A stretch of DNA of 64,000 nt from Streptomyces sp. S4.7 (GTDB lineage Bacteria > Actinomycetota > Actinomycetes > Streptomycetales > Streptomycetaceae): NCBI RefSeq assembly GCF_010384365.1, contig NZ_CP048397.1, positions 1,736,001 to 1,800,000 of the forward strand, written 5' to 3'. A program made the position numbers and the translations under genes. The notes below the pieces were generated by a model. That model made no database searches. It saw only the letters and a list, made by a program, of their open reading frames with translations, and had not been told where the DNA came from. The first letter of the stretch is position 1. Each line of letters starts with the position of its first letter. Shown piece after piece: positions 58,342 through 64,000 of this stretch.

Positions 58342-58803
58342 GCCGTGGGCGGAATGTCCCGCCCGGCCCGCGACGCCTGGCACGGTGCGTCTCCCCCGGA
58401 GCCCCCGAGGGGGCACGGGAGGTGCCCCCCTGCGTTGTCGGGCCGAGTACGGCCGGTCCATCCACCACACCGGCCCTCCGCCCTGCGATGCACCGCGCCG
58501 GCCGCCGCGGGCCCCGCCCCTCCGGGCGGACGGCGCTACATCCCGGACACGCCCCAGGCCGTGGGCGGTGGGCTCGTAGGGTGAGGGCTTGCCGATGCCG
58601 GGCTCGTTCGTTCCCGCGTCTCGGCAGCGGTGGCCGACACCGCGGGGAGGTGCGGGGCCGGGGCTCGCGAGTCCTCTTCGGGGCCGGGACGCCTGCGCGG
58701 GGCGGCGGATCGGTCCGGCCGGACGGGCTGTGAACGCAGCCCGTCCGGCGGTTGAGGACATGGGCGGCCCACGCGCCGCGCGAGCCGCCCTTGTGCTGGT
58801 CGG
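58342..58803. other. Intergenic region between trpEG and pfkA
   Basis: A 462-base gap between convergent genes. It contains the hairpin at 58719-58748 and otherwise GC-rich sequence with several short frames that have no ribosome-binding site or recognisable domain. I see no RNA gene. Confidence 0.5.
58719..58748. terminator. Hairpin of a dispersed Streptomyces intergenic repeat type
   Basis: CCGGACGGGCTG (58719-58730) and CAGCCCGTCCGG (58737-58748) form a perfect 12-bp stem with loop TGAACG, followed by CGGTTGAGGAC. I recall very similar AGCCCGTCCGGCG-TTGAGGAC sequences in many Streptomyces intergenic regions, where they act as terminators or repeats; unverified here. Confidence 0.6.
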
Positions 58804-59832
58804 TCAGCCGAAGAAGACGCCGACTTCTTTATAGAGCTCCGGCTGGACGGTCTTGAGTTCCGCAATCGCCTCCGAGATCGGGACGCGCACGATGTCCGTG
58901 CCGCGCAGGGCGACCATCTTGCCGAAGTCGCCCTCCTTCACCGCGTCGATCGCGTGCAGCCCGAACCGCGTGGCCAGCCACCGGTCGAAGGCGCTCGGCG
59001 TGCCCCCGCGCTGGATATGGCCGAGGACCGTGGTCCGCGCCTCCTTGCCGGTGCGCTTCTCGATCTCCTTGGCGAGCCACTCGCCGACGCCCGACAGCCG
59101 TACATGGCCGAACGAGTCCAGCGTCCCGTCCTTGAGAATGACCTCGCCGTCCTTGGGCATCGCTCCCTCCGCGATGACGACTATCGGCGCGTACGAGGCC
59201 CTGAAACGCGACGTCACCCAGGCGCAGACCTGGTCGATGTCGAAGCGCTGCTCCGGGATGAGGATGACGTTCGCGCCGCCCGCCAGGCCCGAGTGCAGGG
59301 CGATCCAGCCCGCGTGCCGCCCCATCACCTCGCAGACGAGGACGCGCATGTGGGACTCGGCCGTGGTGTGGAGGCGGTCGATCGCCTCGGTCGCGATACC
59401 GACCGCCGTGTCGAATCCGAAGGTGTAGTCGGTCGCCGAGAGGTCGTTGTCAATGGTCTTGGGCACACCCACGCAGGGAATGCCGTGCACGTCGGAGAGC
59501 TGGGCCGCCACGCCCAGGGTGTCCTCACCGCCGATCACGATGAGCGCGTCGACCTCGCTGCTCGCGAGGTTCTCCTTGATCCGGCGGATCCCGTCCGCCG
59601 TCTTGAGGGGATTGGTGCGCGAGGATCCGAGGATGGTGCCGCCGCGGGGCAGGATGCCTCGCACGGTGGGGATGTCGAGCCGTACGGTGTCGCCTTCCAG
59701 CGGTCCTCGCCAGCCGTCCCGGAAGCCGGTGAACTCGAACCCGTACTCCGTGACGCCTTTGCGCACGATGCCACGAATGACCGCATTGAGCCCTGGGCAG
59801 TCGCCGCCCCCGGTCAATACTCCGACCCGCAT
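58804..59832 (-). CDS. pfkA: 6-phosphofructokinase with pyrophosphate-type active-site residues
   Basis: A 342-residue phosphofructokinase of the actinobacterial group. GGGDCPGLNAVIRG (about 8-21), KTIDNDLSATDYTFGFDTA and GHIQRGGTPSAFDR are intact; the catalytic Asp is in TIDND. At the phosphoryl-donor site the sequence reads GGEDT (101-105) and VPKTIDND (123-130). In E. coli the ATP enzyme has Gly104 and Gly124; Asp and Lys at these positions mark pyrophosphate-dependent enzymes. So PPi rather than ATP may be the donor. The ATG at 59832 has GAAGGGAAG upstream; the frame extends 18 codons further without support. Confidence 0.9.
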   Translation of the reverse strand: MRVGVLTGGGDCPGLNAVIRGIVRKGVTEYGFEFTGFRDGWRGPLEGDTVRLDIPTVRGILPRGGTILGSSRTNPLKTADGIRRIKENLASSEVDALIVIGGEDTLGVAAQLSDVHGIPCVGVPKTIDNDLSATDYTFGFDTAVGIATEAIDRLHTTAESHMRVLVCEVMGRHAGWIALHSGLAGGANVILIPEQRFDIDQVCAWVTSRFRASYAPIVVIAEGAMPKDGEVILKDGTLDSFGHVRLSGVGEWLAKEIEKRTGKEARTTVLGHIQRGGTPSAFDRWLATRFGLHAIDAVKEGDFGKMVALRGTDIVRVPISEAIAELKTVQPELYKEVGVFFG

Positions 59833-59990
59833 GGAAACACTTCCCTTCGCCGTCGGTGACGCACCTGAGCCACGCGTGAGTGACACAGGTCACTCAGGCA
59901 TGGTGCGCAGGGTCATTTCCGTAGCACCAGAGGGCGGTGGGAGGCGGTTGCGCGACGGCCGCGGAAAGGACCGCGCGGGACGGGCACGCG

Positions 59991-60725
59991 TCAGACGTCG
60001 TCGAGGCCGCGCTCGATCGCGTACCGCACCAGCTCCACGCGGTTGTGGAGCTGGAGCTTGCCGAGGGTGTTCTGCACGTGGTTCTGCACGGTGCGGTGCG
60101 AGATGACCAGGCGCTCGGCGATCTGCTTGTACGAGAGCCCCTTGGCGACCAGGCGCAGCACCTCGGTCTCGCGCTCGGTCAGTTGCGGTGCCTTGGGCTC
60201 GTCGGACGCCGCGGGGGCGGGCTCGGAGGCGAGCCTGCGGTACTCGCCGAGGACCAGCCCGGCGAGTCCGGGGGTGAAGACCGGGTCGCCGACGGCGGTG
60301 CGCCGCACCGCGTCGGTCAGCTCCGCCGTGCTGGCCGACTTCAGCAGATAGCCGGTGGCGCCGGACTTCACCGCTTCGAGTACGTCGGCGTGCTCGCCGC
60401 TCGCCGAGAGAACCAGCACCCGCAGGCCGGGCAGACTGCCGACCAGCTCCTTGCAGACCTGGACGCCGGGCATGCCGGGCAGGTTGAGGTCGAGGACGAT
60501 CACGTCGGGGGTGGTGGCCGTCGCGCGGCGCACCGCCTGGGGGCCGTCACCGGCCGTCGCCACGACGTCGAATCCGGCCTCGGCCAGATCGCGGGCGACG
60601 GCGTCGCGCCACATCGGGTGGTCGTCGACGACCATCACGCGCGTCGCGCCGTCCGTGGCGCTCTCCGCGCCCGCACCCCGCCGGTCGCCGCTGCCGCCGA
60701 TGTTGTTGTCCGTCTGCTCGCTCAT
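59991..60725 (-). CDS. LuxR/NarL-type response regulator
   Basis: A 244-residue response regulator. The receiver domain has Asp34/Asp35 (VVDDHP), the phosphorylation site Asp79 in VIVLDLNLPGMPG and a Lys near 130. The C-terminal LuxR-type HTH (LTERETEVLRLVAKGLSYKQIAERL, split about 181-205) is followed by RTVQNHVQNTLGKL. An N-terminal extension of about 28 Gly/Ala/Asp-rich residues precedes the receiver. The ATG overlaps the kinase stop (ATGA). It partners the MacS-type kinase; target genes are unknown. Confidence 0.93.
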   Translation of the reverse strand: MSEQTDNNIGGSGDRRGAGAESATDGATRVMVVDDHPMWRDAVARDLAEAGFDVVATAGDGPQAVRRATATTPDVIVLDLNLPGMPGVQVCKELVGSLPGLRVLVLSASGEHADVLEAVKSGATGYLLKSASTAELTDAVRRTAVGDPVFTPGLAGLVLGEYRRLASEPAPAASDEPKAPQLTERETEVLRLVAKGLSYKQIAERLVISHRTVQNHVQNTLGKLQLHNRVELVRYAIERGLDDV

Positions 60726-61963
60726 CGCTCCGCCTTCCCCCGTGGAACCTTCAACTCGACTTCCGTGCCCTGGCCGGGGACGGAGATCAGCTCGGCCGTG
60801 CCGCCCAACTCCCGCAGCCGGCCCCGGATCGAGAGCGCGACACCGAGGCGCCCCTCCCCCTCCGCCTGCGCGAGCCGGCCCTCCGGGATGCCGGGGCCGT
60901 CGTCCCTGACGGTCACGATCACCTCGTCCGGCGAGTCCTCGACCAGGATCCAGGACCGCGCGCCGTCTCCGGCGTGCCTGCGGACATTGTCCAGGGCGGC
61001 ACTGACAGCCGCCGTCAGCTCCCGCGCGGCCGCGGGCCGCAGCAGAACGGGAGCGCCCGGCTCGGCGAGCGTCACGGCGGAGCCGGAGAGCGGTGCCAGC
61101 AGCGTACGCAGATCCCACCGCCCGTCCTCGTCGGCGGCGTCGTCCGCCCCGCCGGCCCTCCCTTCCGCGTACTCCGCGTCGTCGACGGTGCGTACCACCG
61201 CCCCGAGAGAACTGTCCTCCGAGGCGCGGGTGGGCGGCACGAGACCGCTGGAGACCAGCGTCCGCAGCGCGACCTCCTGCTCCCCGGCCATACGGCCCAG
61301 CTCCGCCGCCTCACCGCCGAGGGCCGTACCGCGCCGCTGCACCATCGCCAGGACCTGGAGCACGCTGTCGTGGATGTCGCGTGCCAGCCGCTCCCGTTCC
61401 CGGGTCGCCGCCTCGATCTCCAGGGCGCGCGCCAGCGTGCGCTCGGAGGCGCGGGCCACCTCGACGATGTAGCCGATCGCGATGGACGCCACCCACACCA
61501 GCAGCACGTTGTGCAGGGTGTCGCGGCTCGGGGTGCCGCGGCCGACCAGGTTGGCGACGGCGACCAGCGAGGAGGCGAAGGCCGCCCAGCGCCAGCCGCC
61601 CTTGACGGCGAAGGCGAGGACGGAGCCCGCGGTCCATATGGTCGGCAGGGTGGGGCCGTCCGTGTACCGCGCCTGCACGTCGACGACCGGCGTGAGAAGG
61701 ATGCCGACGAGCGCGATGGTGAGGTCGACGCCGAGGAAACGCCTGGTGCAGCTGACGGCGTTGGCCACCTTGGGCAGCGTGAGGACCGTCCAGACGACCA
61801 GGACGACGAAGAACCCGGTGGCGACCCAGGGGCGCTCGAACTTGTCGCGCCCGAAGGCGAAGATCAGAACGGCGTAGACCATGGTGAGCAGGCGGTACGC
61901 GGTCAGCGCGCGCCACAGCGGCTGCTCGACCGACATGCGTACGACCCGTTCGCGTCTGGCCAC
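60722..61963 (-). CDS. MacS-type sensor histidine kinase
   Basis: A 413-residue NarL-class sensor kinase. Five to six transmembrane helices (about 18-165) have almost no external loop, so the signal is probably sensed in the membrane. The dimerisation/phosphoacceptor region is RERERLARDIHDSVLQVLAM (His198). The ATPase domain is divergent: N-box AAVSAALDNVRRHAG and G-box VTVRDDGPGIPEGRL. The GTG at 61963 is chosen; an ATG at 61936 is an alternative that removes nine residues. It is translationally coupled to its regulator. Confidence 0.9.
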   Translation of the reverse strand: MARRERVVRMSVEQPLWRALTAYRLLTMVYAVLIFAFGRDKFERPWVATGFFVVLVVWTVLTLPKVANAVSCTRRFLGVDLTIALVGILLTPVVDVQARYTDGPTLPTIWTAGSVLAFAVKGGWRWAAFASSLVAVANLVGRGTPSRDTLHNVLLVWVASIAIGYIVEVARASERTLARALEIEAATRERERLARDIHDSVLQVLAMVQRRGTALGGEAAELGRMAGEQEVALRTLVSSGLVPPTRASEDSSLGAVVRTVDDAEYAEGRAGGADDAADEDGRWDLRTLLAPLSGSAVTLAEPGAPVLLRPAAARELTAAVSAALDNVRRHAGDGARSWILVEDSPDEVIVTVRDDGPGIPEGRLAQAEGEGRLGVALSIRGRLRELGGTAELISVPGQGTEVELKVPRGKAER

Positions 61964-62075
61964 GTGTCCCCCACCCCCGGTGTCACGATGTGTTCTCCGT
62001 ACTACGGACGTACTGTGCGGCCCACCCGCCGCGTTCAGCCGTCCCGTCGGCCCCGGCGGCCGGACGGGACACTTC

Positions 62076-62780
62076 TCAACTCGCCTTCGCCTTCGACTCC
62101 TCGGCGATCCTGCGCTTGGCCGCCGTCGCGTAGATGTCGACGTACTCCTGGCCGGAGAGCTTCATGATCTCGTACATGACCTCGTCGGTCAGCGAGCGCA
62201 GGATGAAGCGGTCGCCCTCCATGCCCTGATACCGGCTGAAGTCCAGCGGCTCACCGATCCTGATCCCCGGCCGCATCAGCTTCGGCATCACCGTGCCCGG
62301 CGGCTGGATCTTCTCCGTGTCGATCATGGCGACCGGGATCACGGGCGCTCCGGAGGCGAGCGCCACGCGCGCGAGGCCGCCGGGCTTGCCCCGGTAGAGC
62401 CGGCCGTCGGGCGACCGGGTGCCCTCGGGGTAGATGCCGAAGAGTTCGCCGCGCTCCAGTACCGCTATGCCGCTCTTGATGGCCGCCTCGCCCGCCCCGC
62501 GCGCTCCGGAGCGGTCGACCGGGAGCTGGCCTACTCCTTTGAAGAACGCGGCCGTGAGCCGCCCCTTCACACCCGGCGAGGTGAAGTACTCCGCCTTGGC
62601 GATGAAGGTGACCTTCCGGGTCAGTACCGCGGGGAGGAAGAACGAGTCCGAGAACGAGAGATGATTGCTCGCGAGGATCGCGGGCCCCTCCTCGGGAATG
62701 TTCTCGATGCCCTCCACCCAAGGTCTGAAAGCGAGCTTGAGCGATCCTCCGATGGAGAACTTCATCGCGCCGTAGATCAA
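62076..62780 (-). CDS. 1-acyl-sn-glycerol-3-phosphate acyltransferase (PlsC family)
   Basis: A 234-residue membrane-associated acyltransferase making phosphatidic acid from lysophosphatidic acid. The catalytic NHLSFSD (His40, Asp45) and the glycerol-phosphate motif GIYPEGTRSPDGRLYRGKPG (near 115-134) are present; VIPVAMIDTEKI is motif IV. The upstream start is a TTG with GAGG; the ATG at 62765 (beginning KFSIGGSLKLAF) is a reasonable alternative with no ribosome-binding site. Divergent from the esterase gene. Could act in glycolipid rather than phospholipid assembly. Confidence 0.92.
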   Translation of the reverse strand: MIYGAMKFSIGGSLKLAFRPWVEGIENIPEEGPAILASNHLSFSDSFFLPAVLTRKVTFIAKAEYFTSPGVKGRLTAAFFKGVGQLPVDRSGARGAGEAAIKSGIAVLERGELFGIYPEGTRSPDGRLYRGKPGGLARVALASGAPVIPVAMIDTEKIQPPGTVMPKLMRPGIRIGEPLDFSRYQGMEGDRFILRSLTDEVMYEIMKLSGQEYVDIYATAAKRRIAEESKAKAS

Positions 62781-62925
62781 CTCGGGTGCCTCCTGTGTGC
62801 TGTCGACCGACCTTAACCCGAGGGGGGCGCGCGGGTTCCGTCACGGGGCGCCGACGGCTCTGGTCGGTGTCGGCCCGGTCGCGTACGGTGAAGTACCACT
62901 TCGAGACTCACGAACAGGAGACCCT

Positions 62926-63705
62926 GTGCCGGTCCTTCCTGGAGCCGAGCCGTACCGCCACGAGGGCGGAGATGTCGGCGTCCTCCTCTGTCACGGATTC
63001 ACCGGTTCCCCGCAGTCGCTGCGCCCCTGGGCCGAGTATCTGGCCGCCAGGGACCTCACCGTGTCGCTGCCGCTGCTCCCCGGGCACGGCACCCGCTGGG
63101 AGGACATGCAGATCACCGGCTGGCAGGACTGGTACGCGGAGGTGGACCGGGCGCTGCGGGAGATCGGCGAGCGGTGCGAGCGGGTCTTCGTCTTCGGTCT
63201 CTCCATGGGCGGGACGCTGGCGCTGCGGCTCGCGGCCAAGCACGGGCACGCGGTCACGGGTGTCGCCGTCGTCAACCCGGCTAACAGGGTGCACGGCCTT
63301 TCGGCGTACGCCCTGCCCGTCGCCCGCCATCTCGTGCGGACGACGAAGGGCCTGCGCAGCGACATCGCGCTGGCGGGCAGCGAGGAGGTCGGCTACGACC
63401 GGGTCCCGCTGCACGCCGCGCACTCACTGCGGAACTTCTTTAGGCTGGTGGACGGGGAGCTGCCCCAGGTGACCCAGCCGCTGCTGCTGATGCGCAGCCC
63501 GCGCGACCATGTCGTGCCCCCGGCGGACTCGGCGAGGATCCTCGGCCGTGTCTCGTCGACCGACATCCGTGAGGTCGTCCTGGAACAGAGCTACCACGTG
63601 GCGACGTTGGACCACGATGCGGAGCGGATTTTCGAAGAGAGTCACGCGTTCATCGGCCGACTCGCTCCGAGCGTCGGGAAGAAGGGGAGCACAACCGGTG
63701 GCTGA
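62926..63705 (+). CDS. Alpha/beta hydrolase, carboxylesterase type
   Basis: A 259-residue esterase resembling Est30-type carboxylesterases. The oxyanion motif is CHGFTGSPQS (about 22-31); the triad is Ser93 in GLSMGG, Asp194 in SPRDHVV and His224 in SYHVATLD. A cap insertion lies near 118-170. The GTG at 62926 has AGGAG six bases upstream; the frame is open to 62797 but the added residues are intergenic. Natural substrate unknown. Its stop overlaps the start of the next gene by eight bases. Confidence 0.92.
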   Translation: MPVLPGAEPYRHEGGDVGVLLCHGFTGSPQSLRPWAEYLAARDLTVSLPLLPGHGTRWEDMQITGWQDWYAEVDRALREIGERCERVFVFGLSMGGTLALRLAAKHGHAVTGVAVVNPANRVHGLSAYALPVARHLVRTTKGLRSDIALAGSEEVGYDRVPLHAAHSLRNFFRLVDGELPQVTQPLLLMRSPRDHVVPPADSARILGRVSSTDIREVVLEQSYHVATLDHDAERIFEESHAFIGRLAPSVGKKGSTTGG

Positions 63706-64000
63706 GCATGACGCGGACCGCGAGCCGCAGCCGATCGACGAGGACGCCGCCTGGGCGGCGATCGTCGCGGGTTACGGGGAGGAGCCGGCCGATCCGCCGG
63801 GTGCCAAGCCCTTCAAGTCGGTCGAGGACCTGGCGCTCCTGGAGAGCGACCGGAACAGGTCGGATCCGTCTCCGCCCAAGGACAAGGAGTCCGGGACCAC
63901 GAAGGCGGACCTCGGGCCGGTGAACCGGTCGGACGCAGGGCCGGGTGCCAAGGCTCCGGGCGCGGCCGAAGCGGATGACGAGGCGGTCGAGGAGCCCGAC
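63698..64000 (+). CDS. Acidic hypothetical protein (3' end missing)
   Basis: The first 101 codons of a gene that runs off the window. It begins AEHDADREPQPIDEDAAWAA and is rich in Asp, Glu, Pro and Lys, with FKSVEDLALLE near 45-55. The GTG has GGGGAG seven bases upstream and overlaps the esterase stop by eight bases. From memory, Streptomyces homologues have a similar acidic N-terminus and a C-terminal membrane helix, which is outside this window. Function unknown. Confidence 0.75.
   Translation, partial: MAEHDADREPQPIDEDAAWAAIVAGYGEEPADPPGAKPFKSVEDLALLESDRNRSDPSPPKDKESGTTKADLGPVNRSDAGPGAKAPGAAEADDEAVEEPD

Noticed and set aside
54706..58761. A 1351-codon minus-strand frame
   Set aside because: Only its last 451 codons are DAHP synthase; the rest is antisense to the anthranilate synthase gene.

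Overview
The window is very GC-rich, with strong G/C third-position bias, many GTG starts and genes packed by four-base ATGA/GTGA overlaps. Together with the gene content (a dcw cluster carrying DivIVA/Wag31, SepF and YggT, a PASTA kinase, SAV_6107-type HEPN and DUF3040 proteins, an Rv2175c-type regulator, a MacS-type sensor kinase and a TTA codon in a regulator) this points to a Streptomyces chromosome or a very close relative. It is core-chromosome sequence: I see no insertion sequence, prophage, CRISPR array, tRNA or rRNA.

Layout. 1-7.0 kb: the end of an MscS channel, a CPA1 Na+/H+ antiporter, a secreted GH5 cellulase with an upstream palindrome, a GNAT acetyltransferase coupled to rluD, lspA, and a TraR/DksA-type protein with a long Lys/Ala/Pro arm. 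7.0-10.8 kb: ileS behind a translational T-box leader. 10.9-29.3 kb (minus strand): the division and cell-wall cluster, transcribed rsmH-ftsL-ftsI-murE-murF-mraY-murD-ftsW-murG-ftsQ-ftsZ-pgeF-yggS-sepF-yggT-divIVA, with a promoter-bearing gap before ftsZ. 29.7-36 kb: a beta carbonic anhydrase, a moxR-DUF58-transglutaminase operon, and a convergent DUF3040 gene behind two large terminators. 36-43.7 kb: a methyltransferase, a HEPN protein, an unusual ABC-ATPase/YhgE fusion with its TetR regulator, a DUF4126 protein, a CrtI-like FAD enzyme and a Tyr/Gln-rich membrane protein. 43.7-49.7 kb: metF, thiE, an Rv2175c-like DNA-binding protein, a FAD/NAD reductase, and a TPP-riboswitch-controlled thiO-thiS-thiG operon. 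49.9-54.5 kb: a PASTA Ser/Thr kinase, nfo, a sulfite-oxidase-like enzyme, and convergent bfr and bfd with an iron box. 54.7-64 kb: class II DAHP synthase divergent from a Trp-attenuated fused anthranilate synthase, a phosphofructokinase with pyrophosphate-type residues, a MacS/LuxR two-component pair, a PlsC-type acyltransferase, a carboxylesterase, and the start of an acidic hypothetical protein.

How the genes work together. The central 18 kb makes lipid II (MurE/F/D, MraY, MurG), builds the septum (FtsZ, SepF, FtsQ/L/W/I) and directs polar growth (DivIVA). LspA, RluD, IleS and RsmH supply envelope and translation functions. Three RNA leaders couple supply to need: T-box (isoleucyl-tRNA), TPP riboswitch (thiamine) and trp attenuator (tryptophan). 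DAHP synthase and anthranilate synthase sit back to back at the entry and the tryptophan branch of the aromatic pathway.

Most of the window is conserved and ordinary. The points most worth a second look are the in-frame fusion of an ABC ATPase to the C-terminal half of a YhgE/Pip permease, with a TTA codon in the neighbouring TetR gene; a phosphofructokinase with Asp104/Lys125; a TraR/DksA zinc finger lacking its fourth cysteine; a palindrome upstream of ftsZ; and several genes whose -10 box lies 6-7 bases before the start codon, suggesting leaderless mRNAs. I did not find a convincing new multi-gene system.
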